DNA of 64,000 bases from Anseranas semipalmata (Eukaryota > Chordata > Aves > Anseriformes > Anseranatidae), in NCBI GenBank assembly GCA_013399115.1, contig VXAA01004204.1:391857-455856 (forward strand). Direction: 5' to 3'. Each line of letters opens with the position of its first letter. Within the stretch, counting starts at the first letter, position 1. The notes beneath the pieces were generated by a model. It was not told where the DNA came from and did not search any database. It worked only from the letters and a program-made list of their open reading frames with translations. Made by a program: the position numbers and the translations under genes. Positions 12,252-25,868 of this stretch are shown here, in pieces.

Positions 12252-13168
12252 CATTGGTTCCATAGACAGATATAAACACATGGCAGCATCTTCTATATAC
12301 ACTTTGCAAAGTGTTATTTCAATCTGATTGTGTACAGTTTGTGAGCTTTGGGACTTTGTGATCAAATAAGTCTCCTGTCTTGAGGCCTAAACACCCTACT
12401 TAAGGAAATACTCAGGGTGGAAATCCTGTACAAGAATCTTCGACCTAAATTAATTCAGGAAAATGTAAGGTAATCTTCTACGTGTAGTGAGCATTCACTC
12501 CACTCTTACACGGTGCTTGGAAATTGAAATTCAAATGACTTCTAGGAAGCTGCGATTTTGCAACTTCCATTACAGTAATCATATAATTGTATCCTTTTGC
12601 AAGTATTTGCCCTGGAAAAACTGTTTGATTAACACCAAGTCAGTGCCCCAAATTGGGGACCAAAATCTTAATTTCATTGCTTCTGTATTTTGAGGGGAAA
12701 TTCTGAGTGAATTTTTTGAGGAAATTTAGAGCGGAAAGGAGAAGCTTCAGGGAGTAAGTTTTATGTTCTCTCCTTAACTGTCATAGGCCCTGATAAAGCT
12801 GTGGTTTAGGATGTATGCACTTTTTGCTGATACATTTACCAGTTTGGTGTGATTCTAAAGTACATTTGTAATAGCAGGCATGCAAACGAACCCTTTGATT
12901 TAATGGAATTAACCATGTGCTTGAAATTAAGCCAAACACTTCAGTTGTTTGGGACCTAACATGTAGAGGTTGATCCTACAAAGAGAATGAGAGATCAGAA
13001 TCAAATCTGGCTCTCCTGCATGATGACATATATCTGCACAAATCATTAGGTAGCATTATTAAAAGATAACTTTAATGATAATAACATCCTCATCTCACTG
13101 TGTTTTCATCCTTGTTTTCATGTACTTCTATCTCATGATCAGAATAGGTTTGCACTGAATGACTTCAC

Positions 13169-13183
13169 AAAAAAAAAAAAAAA
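13169..13183 (+). repeat. A15 homopolymer
   Basis: Fifteen consecutive A residues. No associated element is visible. Confidence 0.85.
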
Positions 13184-16100
13184 TCATAATGTAGCAAACG
13201 TTAAATTCTGTGAGTGAAAGAAAACAAATTCTGGAAATTTACTCATTCACATATCATTCCAATAATGTCAATATAAAAAAGAACATGAATAAATGAGCAA
13301 TGTCCTTCATGTCTTAAAGAAATATATCTGAAGTCATTATTAGCTTTTAACAAGAAATGAGCTGCTTGTTGTTTTTTGTTTGTTTGTTTTGATTGTAAGT
13401 TGCAATGTGTTAAAACTTAAAAATACAAAACCCCACAGTGCTTTATGAGATTAATGTGTGTGCAAGTGTGCTTTTTAGAAGCCTTTTCCTTTGTTTTATT
13501 TTAGTAATTATGTTCTCTGGTCCTTCTTCCTCTCAGGTCTATCAAAAATATTATGTCCAGCCTTTGAGCCATAAAAAGGTCTTGAAAAATTAATAAAAAA
13601 TCTATTATGGTTATTTTAATTCTGTTAGTGGAGGAGACATGGAGGATAAACTTTGAAGGAAAAATTGTTTTTCACTTTCTAGACTCATTTTAAAATTCAG
13701 TTAACCTATTAAATATTTAAAAATAAGAAAAGCAGAGAGTGAAAGATCAAAATGTTTCTAAATCTTTGGAGAAACATCTAACTTTATACATCATTGAACA
13801 GATAAATTAATGCAATTTATCTCTGTTATGAAATATGCACAGTAAATGCCTTCAACATCAGAGAATAATATTAAGCCTTTGAATAGCAGCTTTAAAACAA
13901 TAAGATTTGTTTTATCACTTGTCTGTGTTTAATACAAGGTTTCTATCTTTATCATTAGCTAATGCATAATTTCTGTACATACTAAGGAAAATTTCTTAGT
14001 CTTTGCTAAACGTACTCACTGAAAAACTTTACAACCTATTTACAATTATGAGAGTCCTGATCCTGTACATTAGCATGAGTGTGAGTGTACTGACTCAGTA
14101 AAAACAATGGAAAATACTGAAATGTGGTAGGTACTTCAGTATCATCTGTTGCATTTTGAATGAAGTGCAGTTTTTATAAAACTTGTAATAGTAATAGATT
14201 TATAAACCACTTTTTAAAATTACAAGCTTATTTTAGTTTTCTGTAATGACAGATAGAAATAACTAGTTGGAAGCAAATGAGTCATAGCATGCAACATTTT
14301 TATTTTCTAGGAGGAAAATTTTAAGCATTTATTTTCTTTATTAGAATCTGAAAAATGACCAGATCTTGAAGGGTCACATTTACTCAGGAGGAAGTAGGAA
14401 TATTTTCTGAGGAAAAAATAAATTGAAATGTAACATCTTTAGCATAGTATTAGATCTTGATGTACTGATTTTTATTAGCCTGTTTATCCAGAGAGACACT
14501 GCTCTTTACATCAAATACATACATGTCACACCTATCTGTGTTACAGGCACGTTTGTGGAAAGGGAAATTTCTGAACCATGTCCCTGAAGAGTGACAGGCT
14601 GGTAGAGCTTTCTTTTGGTAATACATTATCCTGGAGTGTAAAGAGTGTTTCAAGCCTGTCTGAACCTTGAAAATCCATAACCTGGAAATTTTTCTTGAGT
14701 TTTCATGACTGTGACTTTCCTTTCAAACTGAAGAGGAAAAGTTTACTAAAGCTTCTTAAACAAAAAACATTCTACTCTTAATTGTACTGAACACAAATTG
14801 TTAGAATGTTTATCTAGGAAATGGGGAGAGGAGTTCAAATCTCCCATCTTCTGAAAGGTATTCAAATCTACTTCTGCTACTTCTGCATTTTAATTGGTTT
14901 ATATGAGGTAATTCTGAAGTGAGGATATACTTCATGTTATCTTTCGGAAAAAGAATAAAGCCAATAAGAGGGAGAAATGATTGTGCTGTCTAGAGGCTAG
15001 GGGAGTCTTGTGGGAAGAAGGACTCTGGACCTAACTGGTCTGCTTGCATATTTTATCCTATGAATGAATCAGAGAAAAAAAAAAAATTACTCAAATATCA
15101 GTATGGAATTCTGGGGATTTGGTTTTAGTTCTTTGAATTTTCTGTTGGATGAATTTGAAAAAAGGGTGCCCTACAGGCTAGTTTATAGAGTATGTTCAAG
15201 TCTTAATATGTTTTAGTATGTTACTATATACATGCTGTTTTGTATTATCCCAATTCTCTAAAAAGATTATATGCACAATTTAAAATGTAGGGTCAAATTT
15301 GTGTCCCCCCACATCTTCAACCAGTTAAGGAGAAAGTCTTTGCTTTTATAGCACCTTCCATTTTCACAGACCGTATTAATAAGAAACAAAATGAATTTAA
15401 CCTCAGAACACGCTTTGAGAGCTACAGAGAAATGGAGAAACAAAAGACCAGATTTTTAGACATTAGGTGATGATTTCTAGACATTTGATGATCGTTAGAA
15501 TGTAGCATATTTATAGTCAGTTTAGATTCTGTGCTGTTCAGGTATGTACACATCACATAGATCCTGGTTATTAACTCTATCTGTTTATGTGGTAGTTCCA
15601 CTGGTTCAAAGGTGTGTTGGGTAGTGTTATGAGAAGGAAATCCATTCAGAGTTACTACATACAAAGAATCTGCATGTGGTTTCAGGAGGCTGAGCTTCAG
15701 ATTTTGAAGGGTGTTATAGTTTGCAGGGAAGCAGCACAAAATGCTTACCCTGTTCTTACACTTTTCCTTGCTTATCCGTTTCTGCTAGTGTCAGAGATTG
15801 GGCTATGTGGCAAAGACAGAAAAAGTCCTCACATTGTAATTCATTCTTTCAATCAGATCTTAACTTTAAGACTGTTCTTCCTTCCTCACATCTTACATGG
15901 GTAGCAAGATGATATTACAAAACTCTTGCTTTACACTGGTTGCAGTCTGAAATGTACCCTTCCAATCACAAGGATCATCCTGAAAGTGTTTCTGCCGCAG
16001 CACAAGAAAAAAGAGGTGTCTTACCAGATCTAAACATTTTACCTATCTAGAAGAGCAGCACTGTCAGCAACCTTTTATTCAGTAATCTGGTTCACCAATA

Positions 16101-16734
16101 TCATATTAGCAAAAGCTAGCTGTCCGTTGGCTTAACGGTATACGGCAATTTCAAAAACATTTCACAGCAGATATGTAGTGAGAAATCTGTTAACTTTGAT
16201 TCACTAGTGAGTAGGAAAAGCTGTCCTGCTGATGTATGCTTTTTAAGTATGCTTTCTTATACAACCAAAGTATGAGTTTCTTAGAAGCCTCTGATACCTT
16301 TGTCAGATGTGCTATAACAAGAATTCTTTCTAGGGCAATTATTAGCAGAAATTCCCAAGGTTTACATCTCACATGATTTCTTGTGTTTGAAATCATTAAG
16401 AAGTCACACCAATCGTTAAGAAATTTTACACATATATATACAGTGTCGATTTCCCTTTAATGGCTTGCCCTGTCTACAGCTTAGGTAGCAGCAACAGAGA
16501 CTTGGTAATTTTCAAGTGCTGGGGGGAAATGATGTGGGGAGAGGGGTGAGTTGTCCAACTTAATCAGTGTTAGACTTGAGCTATATAAGGTATTAATATC
16601 TCACCTTCTTTCAAAACTTTAAGCAGGACTAAAAAGCAAATTCACTCAAATTATTCAGCATGCTAGAATAATCAATGCTCTAAGACACTGAAAGTAAAGC
16701 CCTTCACTTTTGCCTTGTGTATTTCTATGTATGA

Positions 16735-16760
16735 ATATATGTATATATATATGCACACAC
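16735..16760 (+). repeat. AT-rich microsatellite (TA)n with (CA)n end
   Basis: A short ATATGTATATATATATG tract runs into CACACA. It is a simple repeat of low complexity. Confidence 0.65.
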
Positions 16761-18440
16761 AGAGATATTAATATAGGTTCCCTGCTGACTTCGTCTTTTG
16801 ATTTTAGGTACTGCAAGAACTTCATAGAGATCCTGTAAACAAATCATGCTGATTCACTTCCTGAAGGTCTAAAGTCAATAGATCTCCTAGTTTCAGGCTG
16901 TGGTGGTGGTTCTGTTCATTAATTATTGACTTAACATTTGAAGTGGGAATTGCGCATCTGCTATAGTTATGATAAAAACAAATGTAAAAACACAAGAGGT
17001 ATGTGCGTTTCATAAAGATTACAAATTCTTTGAAAGCAAGAAAATAAGGAGAATAGCTGTCTTGAAGTACTGTGGAAAGAGTACAGGAAGGGAGGCAAAG
17101 GCTGAAAAGTCAGGAGAATGGCCTGATTGCTCTCTGAAGTGGATTTAAAGCTTGTACAAATCAACACCTGTATAGCAGTTTTGCATTAGATGTTACAATG
17201 AAGTGCTTCAAGATTATATTTCCATCTAGTGACTGGCGTGACTTAGCAATCCATATCATACTTGAGAATTAGTGTCTACTTTATCCTACCTGTACAGCCA
17301 GAATTTACTTTGGAGATCCTGGAATGGATCTGAAATTGATTAAGCTACAGTTACTGTGTATCTATGTCTCTTAGAGGGATTTTTTTTCCTTTATTATTTG
17401 AGGTTTATACTCTCAGAATATAAAATTCAGCACTATAAATAACAGCAAGTATCCACAAGCTGTATGTGGGAGTTTTAGTAAAATGAGGATTTCAGAATTT
17501 GATCTCCAGTTAATTTTTTTCCTTTCAAGTTTCCCAGAAAAACCTTTCAGAACACAAGTAAATTCTTCTGGCAGTCAAAGAAAGTCCAACAGTCCAACTA
17601 ATGACTCCTGACCCAGATGCATCTAAGCTGCTCAGTTATTTCTTCTGAGTCAGGCCAAATGACTGACAAAAATGTTGCGCTGATATCCATGTTTTTTGGA
17701 ACAGGAGAGGCAGGTCAGAGGCCTGTTGCAACACAAAGCAGTGAGGGGTGAGCTGCCCACCCACTTCTTTTTTAACAAGGCTCTGGGACTCAGGGGAACT
17801 CTGAACTATTCCTGGAGTTCCCCTCGCCACTGCTCTTAGTGGTATGAAAGCTGTTTTCTGTTGTCTTCTGAAAAATGTTGGGATGAGATTCCTGGTGAAG
17901 AATGTTGATCACTCCTTCTCTAATTCAGGAAAAGACAAATAACCTTTTTCATTTGCCAGCAAGCAGCACACTCATTCCTTTAAACTCAGAATTACAGAGC
18001 TGAAATTTCACCAGTGCAATAAATTGACTTCCACCCAAAGGAAAGTGATTGATTAAAACTTGCCTGTGCTTTCAGCTGACTTTTTTTCTGACGTTGTGAG
18101 CTGTCAATTATATGTTATTACTCCCAAATCCTAGATTATTTTGATATTTTGTTCACTACCCATTCTTCTAATGGAAGACTCCATGATACACAACTGTTTG
18201 GGAGTCCCTTTTTCTTTGGCTGATTGCAGATGTAGGCTGAGCTGCACTTTGCCTATACTTTAGTTTGCTTCACATTTTTCTGTTAAAATATATTTTCTGG
18301 TGCTTCTAGTGTTACCAAAATGTACCCATTTGGATGAAAATTTCCCAGAGATGACATTTGCTACAGGAAGACTTTACCTTGAAGTGCTTTATTTTACATG
18401 GTTCATGAATGACATGAGGGAGGGCAAAGGGGATCGGGGA

Positions 18441-18476
<36 letters not shown>
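18441..18476 (+). repeat. (AT)4(GT)14 dinucleotide microsatellite
   Basis: Four AT units lead directly into fourteen GT units. Pure GT/CA arrays of this size are usually length-polymorphic and can adopt Z-DNA. The open 76- and 89-codon frames crossing it are repeat artefacts encoding alternating Cys-Val or Thr-His. Confidence 0.95.
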
Positions 18477-18480
<4 letters not shown>

Positions 18481-18548
18481 CTTTAAAAAAAAATACTGAG
18501 AAGCTAGGGAGCATCCATGCTTTCTGGTAAGGACAGACACAAGGTTTT

Positions 18549-18564
18549 GTGTGTGTGTGTGTGT
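18549..18564 (+). repeat. (GT)8 dinucleotide microsatellite
   Basis: This is a second, shorter GT array 72 bp downstream of the first and in the same orientation. Confidence 0.9.
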
Positions 18565-18952
18565 TTGGATGTTTCTGTAAGTTGTGCATAATTCTCTCTG
18601 TGGCCAGCAGCTGTTTATAAAATGCCCTCAGGGCAAGACTGCTCCTAATTTTGAGCAAATGTACGCATCATATAGCATCATAAAATGTTCTTATTAAGTC
18701 AAGTGCCCTTTAGCCCCACTTTGGCTATGAAACTTTGAAGAGAGTCCATAATCCATGAACAATATTAACATAAATGAGCAGCCACACCAATGAGGATACA
18801 GAGCAGAGCAAACACTGGAAGATACGGTGATGTGTGAAATTAATATGTCGTCAATAATTTTAATTATATTTGAGGAAGGTATCCCTCAGTAACCATTGAT
18901 TGTTTGTAGTTGTCTCATCTGTGAACTCTGTTTGTATCTGAAAAAATGTTAA

Positions 18953-19058
18953 CTGTAAGAAAACTGACTACAGTTTTGTAAAGCTGTAAGAAAGTTGACT
19001 ACACACGTGTAGTCATACATACATAAAGTAGTCATCACATACATAAAGTCACAGCACA
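18953..19058 (+). repeat. Cluster of two short tandem duplications around a palindrome
   Basis: A 31-bp unit beginning CTGTAAGAAAACTGACTACA at 18953 is repeated, diverged and shortened, from 18984. Next comes an 8-bp inverted repeat, GACTACAC-AC-GTGTAGTC, at 18997-19014. A second duplication follows, with a unit of about 20 bp starting TACATAAAGT near 19020 and again near 19040. The parts overlap, suggesting local replication slippage around a hairpin. Confidence 0.75.
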
Positions 19059-19059
19059 T

Positions 19060-20327
19060 ATGAAATACAAAAGCAGCTGTGAAATGTTTTTGATGCTCTG
19101 AAGAAATATAAACAATATACTGTCAAAAAATAAAAACAAGTAACTCCACCACAAACATTATTGAAATATATTTCCTCTGGGTCTTGTAAGAAAATCACTA
19201 ATACTTTCTAAAAGGCCATTAACTGTAAGTTGCTTTCTCCTTCAGGCAAGGATTTTATCCTTTCCATTTTTCATTATTATTAATTAAAACTAGCCATGTT
19301 TCTGTAGAAAAAATATATACAGAAAAACTATAAAAATATCATTTCCTTGGAGAGACTAGCATAAAAATACTACCTGGGTTATTTGCCTTGATTAATGTTT
19401 TACAGATATGAGAAATGTATGTAATTAGATGCCAGTGATTTATTAGCTATTAAAATATAATATATTCTATCATAAGACCTAGAGAAGATGTGTACATGGG
19501 CAAGTGTGAATAGTATTGTTTTCCTTTCACTAGACTTGAAACTGAGCTGGACAGTCAAGCTTTGATCAGCAGGCAGTGTTACTGTGGAGCTTCTCCTGAG
19601 CTAATACAGCCTCAGAGAAAGGCAGTATATGTTAGTTTATGCTCAGTGATATGTTTAACATGGTTATATGCATGGAGCTCGCATCTGACAGAATGAACCC
19701 TTAAACACTGAACTCTGAACTCATCCATGGAGTCATCATGTTGAGGTCCAGGTCAGACCAGACACACCATGATATGTGCTACATAATGTTTAAATACTGC
19801 AAATTATGATATTTAAACTGTATAGTATGTAAAAATATATGCTCTATATTTATTATAGTTTTTGCCATTTGTAAATATTGGATAATCCTGTTTGGGAAAA
19901 ACTGAATTAATGTTTTTTGTAATAGGTGAGGAGGAAAAGAATTCATGCTATTTAACTGTAGACCTCTAATTTGCTTGTCTGAGGGAGGATTTTAAAATCT
20001 GCGGAGTATCCAAGGGGTATTACAGTGCATTAAGGGAAAAGTTTGAAGGTATACATATTTTCTATAAGTTTTTTTTCCTATTCTTTGACTTCACATGAGG
20101 CTTCTGAGGAATAATCATTGTTGGTGTTCTTCACACCATTCTGGTCATTTGTAACAAGCTCAGATTTTATCAGACTTCATCAGGCTTCTTGTCTATACAG
20201 AACTTATACTTTGCATGATATAGTGGACTCGTTGTAGTACCAGTTAAGCAGTATCAGTTTTTATGCTTGGTTTATTGAACATGGTCAGTTTTCCATAGTC
20301 CAGTGTTTGTATTTCAACTACTACTGA
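19060..20327. other. Unique AT-rich non-coding DNA
   Basis: No gene or recognisable repeat is seen. Several TATA-like and poly(A)-signal-like strings occur, as expected from the base composition, without any attached reading frame. Confidence 0.6.
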
Positions 20328-20528
20328 GTGATGGTGAGGGTGACGGAGCACTGGAACAGGCTGCCCAGAGAGCTTGTGGAGTCTCCTTCTCCAGAGACAT
20401 TCAAAACCCGCCTGGACGCGTTCCTGTGTGACCTGATCTAGGTGTTCCTGCTCTGGCAGGGGGATTGGACTAGATGACCTTTCAAGGTCCCTTCCAATCC
20501 CTAACATTCTGTGATTCTGTGATTCCAT
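20328..20528 (+). mobile_element. CR1 LINE, 5'-truncated 3' end (best preserved copy)
   Basis: The 200-bp piece starts in a GTGAGGGTGACGGAGCACTG block. It continues through the ORF2 C-terminus, a CTCTGGCAGGGGGATTGGAC block and CCCTTCCAATCCC, and ends in three tandem ATTCTGTG-like units. It looks less diverged than the copies at 4.8, 7.8 and 32 kb, so it is probably the youngest CR1 insertion here and belongs to a different subfamily from the ATTCTATG-ending copies. Confidence 0.95.
20340..20441 (+). pseudogene. CR1 ORF2 C-terminus, uninterrupted
   Basis: Thirty-three codons read without a break from [16 protein letters not shown] to a natural TAG at 20439-20441. This is the usual C-terminal end of the CR1 ORF2 protein. 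Everything upstream, including the reverse transcriptase domain, is absent through 5' truncation. It is a dead fragment despite the clean frame. Confidence 0.88.
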
Positions 20529-20992
20529 GACTACACTTACATTCAGATTTATTCTTTAATAGCACATTTACTCCTCAGTTCAGTTATTCACCTATCTGTT
20601 ATGCATGTATAGGAACAAATTAACAATGTAACCAGAGTTTGAAAGCTTATTCCTATTGTACCTCAATACTTCGAGCTTATCACATTCTAAGCTCTGCTTT
20701 TTGAACTGGATCGTGTCTTTCATTTTCATACTGTTTTTATATTATTCCTCTTTTCTAATGCAATGGTTTTCTGCCTGTGGTCTATAGATACCTCCAACAA
20801 AGAGGTCTATAAAAGTTTACTAAGGAGTAGTTTATTGTCAGTAGGCTTACATTAACTATACATTCATTCAGACCTCTACTAAGAATTTTTCTTGGGCCTT
20901 TAAACAGAAAAATGTTAAAAACCTCTCTAATCATTCGCATATCATGTAAAGTGTACATACCAACAACTGTTAGTGTTTGTATGCTTTTTGTT

Positions 20993-21010
20993 CCCCCCCC
21001 CTTTTTTTTT
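20993..21010 (+). repeat. C9T9 homopyrimidine tract
   Basis: Nine C residues are followed by nine T residues and then CAG. It resembles a splice-acceptor polypyrimidine tract, but no open frame with exon-like content follows. Confidence 0.8.
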
Positions 21011-22505
21011 CAGTAATTTATCTGTAAGTCACAGATAGAGAAATACATTTCACCAAATAGAGGTAAAAATATCTGAATTTTCTGTTAAGGTAGTAGAGGG
21101 AAATAGGCATTGGGTGGTGCAAATTTGATTGTAAAGTCAATATTTAACAGAGGATAGATGAACTGGAGAAAATAGGTCCAGAAAACATATTTTACTTTAT
21201 CTAGAGTGAGAATCAAATTTTTGTTTTAGTTCATTGTAGTTTTGATGGTTTTCTTAAAATTTCTATAAAGTTAAGTTGAAATACATTTCAATAAGAACAG
21301 TTTAGAAAGATTCATTTAGAAGCTGTTAGCAAATCAGTGAATCCAAGAAGATTTTTTAAACCTTTTTGGTTGGCCTCCGACTCCAGTTTTTAATTTGGAT
21401 GAACAATTTGACCTCCACTTATGTGCCCAGCTTGCTTCTGTGAAACTCCATTCAGGAAGTAAAGGCCAGTGGCAGGATCATTATAAAGATCATTAAATTG
21501 GGATGCCATGTGTTGTCATACGACATCAAGCTTTTGCACATCTGAACAATTTTTTTCCCCTTCAAATCAGTTCTGAATCTGCTATGGAGAATCCATAACA
21601 ATATTGCAGTCTAAAATCTGGTGTACTGAGTAGAAATCACTGCCATTCAGCTTCATGTGAGCCAAGAACTACAGCCAGGTTTTCATGTCTCATTCGAAAT
21701 TCACCACTGGTAGCTGGATTCCTATTACTGGAAATAGCTGGACTACGTACTGGTAAAGATGGTGTTAGAACTATTTTGTTATACACAAGAAGCATCTGAC
21801 ACACTTGTAAACATTAGATATGGTTTACAGAAATTTCGGACCTTTGCTGTCTCTGTGGGATTTATCTTTCATTGGTGTAAATTATCACTTCATTGACCTT
21901 CTATTCCAGCTTTATTGTCTGTAAGGCGATAGATAATTTCCTATTGAGGAATATTTTCTAGGCTGCTTTTCCTTCCTGTTTGCTATTCATCTTTTGCCCT
22001 AGGTAACTACAGACCGTTATATAAATAACACTGCTGATAAGATAGCATTCCAGTAACAATTTTTGTCCTAGATTAAAAACCAGATGTGGATAGCAGCATA
22101 AATTTCTGATTATAGAAAACAGATGAGAACCTATAAAGAGCACAGGGTAAACCCTTTCACTGTGAAAAATAAGATGCAAAGTTGTACTCGATATGCTAAT
22201 CTGTATTTCGCATGGCATGTGAGGAATGTCTCCATGTTTTCTCCAACACATGGGATGATTTGGAAAAAGGCCATCTGCCTTGTGGTATAACGAAAATAGA
22301 GACGGCTGCTGCACTCAACAACACACATGACTAAAAGAATTTGACCCCTCTGGGATCTACTTGGAAATGTGATTGCAAGAAAATTGGATTGCTTTGGAAT
22401 TGGATTCATCATTGTAGAAAAAAAGGTAGTGAAAGGATGATCAAAAGTGAGACCTAGATAAGGTAACTGTAGAACTGAAAAGGAAAAAACATGTTTTTAT
22501 TTAAC

Positions 22506-22524
22506 TTTAATTTAATTTAATTTA
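22506..22524 (+). repeat. (TTTAA)n short tandem repeat
   Basis: Three full TTTAA pentamers and one partial copy. It is a simple repeat. Confidence 0.75.
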
Positions 22525-24496
22525 GTTAGTTCTCTCTGTGTGTTACATTTTGTAAAAACGTTCACTGTATATTATGGGGTGGTTCAGATCCAGTATGTGT
22601 AACCAAGGATTGTGGATGTAGGGAGGCCACTCCCTCAATGGGGTGCTGACAGCTCTGTTTCACTGTGACTCTGTTCCACTCAATTCTTCCTTGAGATCTG
22701 TGATATCACGGTTGCTTTCTTCTATAACACATGCAATGTGCTTATGATGTTTCTCTTTCTTCCTTTTTGTCTTTCTGTGTAGTGTATCAGAGGACTGTGA
22801 CCATATTCTCCCTCAAACTGGGGCTCCTGTACTTGAAAGAGTGCAGAAATCATAATTTTGCTCACAACACACCCGGTACTCTGAAAGGCACTAAAAAGAC
22901 TAATGGATTAAGAGGACTGCCCTGATTCAGTTAGTTGTTTAGTTAGTTTTGGGATGGTGTCTGAAGTCCATCATTCTTCCTATACAATTACATCTCTTCA
23001 GAGATCTTATCAGGTGAGTGGCAACTCATATAAAAATAATAATCTTTCAGATTTTCATAGGGTTCATTTTGCAGAGGTGGAAAAGGCACTTGGGTCCTAA
23101 GTCTATAACTGTACTAGTAAACTGAAAATGCCAGGGTGTACACTGTGTTGCAGAAGACAGATGGTATGGTACAGCCCGTATCTATGCTAGTAAACTTTCA
23201 AGGGTGTCTTTGTGCCAACAATAAGGTTGCTAGCAAAGGCCATAGAAGAGAATGTGTCCTCCAGGTTTTGTGCCTACTCATCTACATGTTTGGCTGTCAT
23301 ACATGCCTTGCTCCGTTTCATCTGCCTGATGAATAACATATTGTTATGCCTTCAGGTGTATAAGAAAAAACCCTGTGCCCTGTGCCTTCAGATTGACAGT
23401 CTCTGCATAGCAAACTGTAGTTATATATTTTTTTTGAAGCACCTACCAGTACACTTCAGGATGTTCGGGCACCTGAAGCCCTGCTTCTCATATCAGGCAG
23501 CCTTCGATATCTTCTCAGGACCATGTTAGGGGCCTTTTCCTTCAGACTGCAGCTAGAAGAGCTGTTAGCCTTCATATCATGCAGGTCAGGTACCTAGTTC
23601 TGATAGTGGGCTGTACAGAGGGGTCTTGGTGGCATGTAGACATTTCAGCTCAAGTCAATGGCAGGATGTAGAGAAGAGGTGCTGGTCCTGGAAAGAAGCT
23701 TGAGACTATGCTGCAGGTTACAAGGGAGATTGCACTGTGATATGCATAAGGTGCTGAACGTTTGCATGGAGCTCAGTTTCCCTTTCCACGTGACCAGGCA
23801 CCAGACATCAAGCACCAAAGTACCATATTCTACAAGGCCATCACCATAGAGAAGACGGTTGCCATCTCTGTAACCTTGCTATTGTGGACTCTTACTGCTG
23901 AATAGGCAACAGGTTTGGGGGTGGCAAATTTACAGCAGGCAGAGTTATATTGGACATCTCTGAGGCCAATAAACAGACCCTGCAGTGATGAGTAGTCTTC
24001 ACCAACAGTGCTGATGACTTGTGGGCCAGGAATAGCCACAAAATAGACCCTAATTCTCTTCTGCCATCCTCACGTCCACAGCATTTGCAAATCAGTCTTG
24101 CTCTCTCAGAGCTCTTTGGGTTTTGTCTAGGTTCCCTGTCTGTATTGCACACTGCTAATCTACTCCTAGCAGATACCCACAGCATCTTTCCTCCAATCAC
24201 TGCCCTTCAAACACTCACCATCTGACTTTTAGCAGTCTTCCACAGCTCCTCTTCTGTCTATTATGCCTCTCAGTGGCACCTCTCCATTTTCTCCCTCCAG
24301 ACTTGAGACAGATGCAGTTTTACAAAATGGTTTCCCAGTCACACAAATGCGTAAAACCAAAGCTCTCCCTGTCCATACTTCTTATAATTGCCGTTCTGAC
24401 ACAGGCCCTTAAACAGCTCTTATCTTACCAGCCAGTAGTTTTAGTTACTTCTTTATTACAAAGCTATAACACAAAACTGAATTATTTGCAAGCTTT

Positions 24497-24574
24497 GTTT
24501 ATATAAATATTATATAAACAATGTATTTTTTATAAATTTATAAAAATATATAAAATTTATATATATATACATTT
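24497..24574. repeat. AT-rich low-complexity block
   Basis: Almost pure A/T over about 78 bp, with a perfect 12-bp palindrome TATAAATTTATA at 24531-24542 and a TATATATATA run. It is likely an easily melted region, and its TATA-like strings are not evidence of a promoter. Confidence 0.75.
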
Positions 24575-25845
24575 AAAGTGAGGAGAGGGACTGAGTGTAT
24601 ATCCTCTCAGCCCTGTAACTGTACCTGGTAAGAGTGGGCCAGTGATCAATCAGATGTCTACTCTGATCGTTCCTTCTTCCAGGCTGTATGAAGGGCTGCT
24701 GAGGTGCTCATTCAGAGGGGCTTATCTGAAACACCTCTGCACCTATCTTCAGATTCAGACATGCTTCAGTTGGACAAGGAGAGGGAGAAGAAGAGGTGTA
24801 GCCTCAGTGTATCTCTAGCTGGGTTGTGGACCATGAGATGTATGGTGGAAACCTGCTCCAATTATGCTGAACTAATGACTTTGTCAGTCTTGTGCTCTGA
24901 GTAAGTCAGGTTTAACTTTTAAAATTTACTCCTGTGTATGGTAGTGGCTGTGTGGTAGTCTACAACTGCAAGCTCAGCATAGGTAGTGAGGATGATTCAG
25001 TCAGAATTAGATCCTTCCCTACCTCGTTTTGGGTGATACTAAACATATCTCTTTCCTGGATAAGACAGTTTGGTCCTCACTGCCTGAGTGAGGCTGTCGT
25101 GAAAAATGAGAGATCTCAGAAACGGGATGTTTTTAAGTATTACAATGCCATGCCTTCAACAGTGCTTGGGAGTAGACATGAGTGTGCAGGTGTGACCCTG
25201 ATGGCATAATGCCCAGGGACTATGCCAGAAGAAGTGTGCCAAAATGGCATGGCTTCATCTCTACTGTGTTTTGGAAACATTACCTGAGAAATGCCACCTG
25301 GGAATTGTTTGGAAGAGTGTAGTTGTGAATCATAAGCATGCCAAAGACTGTTCCAAAAATTCAATCACATAAGCAATGACCTTTCAGCATCTGAGCACAT
25401 GCCCTGGTTGTATTCAATTTACCAGTACAGATCTAGCTTCCGTCTGACAATTCTTTTTCTGAGATTAGATAGCAGCAATGTTTTGCAAGTTTTACCTGGG
25501 AGAAGGCACCCTATTTTCTGGTGGTAATGCTTTTAAAGATAGCATAGGAAAATGTTACATGAAGTGACTGAATTGCTCAAGGTGTTGATAACAAGAAGTT
25601 ACACTGGGTTCTTCACTGACGGTCTTAACAGAGAGGCTAGGGACGGGTACAGAATTACTCCCTCCTTTGTTAGTATTTCAGTTGTTGAGGAAAAAGAAAT
25701 ATGGGTGAGAACAGAAGCTTGGAAAAGCAAGTGTGGTCATTATCTGCACAGCAATTTTCCTAGGTTTAAATGGTGACTGTCAGTCTACAAGAGTCTTAGA
25801 CATTGTACAGCAGCCCTACTTTTAATTAGAAAGAATGCAAAGAAA

Positions 25846-25868
25846 CAACAACAACAACAAAAAAAATA
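25846..25868 (+). repeat. (CAA)5 plus A-run
   Basis: Five CAA triplets are followed by a run of A residues. It is a simple repeat. Confidence 0.75.

Larger units (their letters stand above)
8230..18440. other. Long unique non-coding stretch
   Basis: I recognise no gene or interspersed repeat in this 10-kb stretch. Poly(A) runs occur at 10326-10350 (A15 G A9) and 13169-13183 (A15). The region at about 9000-9500 is relatively G-rich and purine-rich on the plus strand, so the minus strand stays open for 88-96 codons in two frames; that is a composition effect. A 9-bp hairpin lies at 12230-12251. An AT/TA microsatellite with an ACAC end lies at about 16735-16760. Confidence 0.6.

Noticed and set aside
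18300..18658. Overlapping frames of 76 (plus) and 89 (minus) codons
   Set aside because: They cross the GT microsatellites and translate to Cys-Val or Thr-His repeats. They are simple-repeat artefacts.
20993..21013. C9T9-CAG considered as a splice acceptor
   Set aside because: The sequence after the CAG soon hits stop codons in all frames and has no exon-like composition.
21958..22314. Minus-strand 118-codon frame
   Set aside because: No recognisable motif, a second overlapping minus-strand frame (22131-22412) and no splice or start support. The length is compatible with chance.
23830..24225. Overlapping frames on both strands (69, 102 and 68 codons) in a less AT-rich segment, considered as a retrocopy
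   Set aside because: No protein family was recognised, there is no poly(A) tail or flanking duplication, and frames on opposite strands compete for the same bases.
24497..24574. TATA-rich block considered as a core promoter
   Set aside because: It is a low-complexity AT tract without a CpG island, transcript start evidence or downstream open frame.
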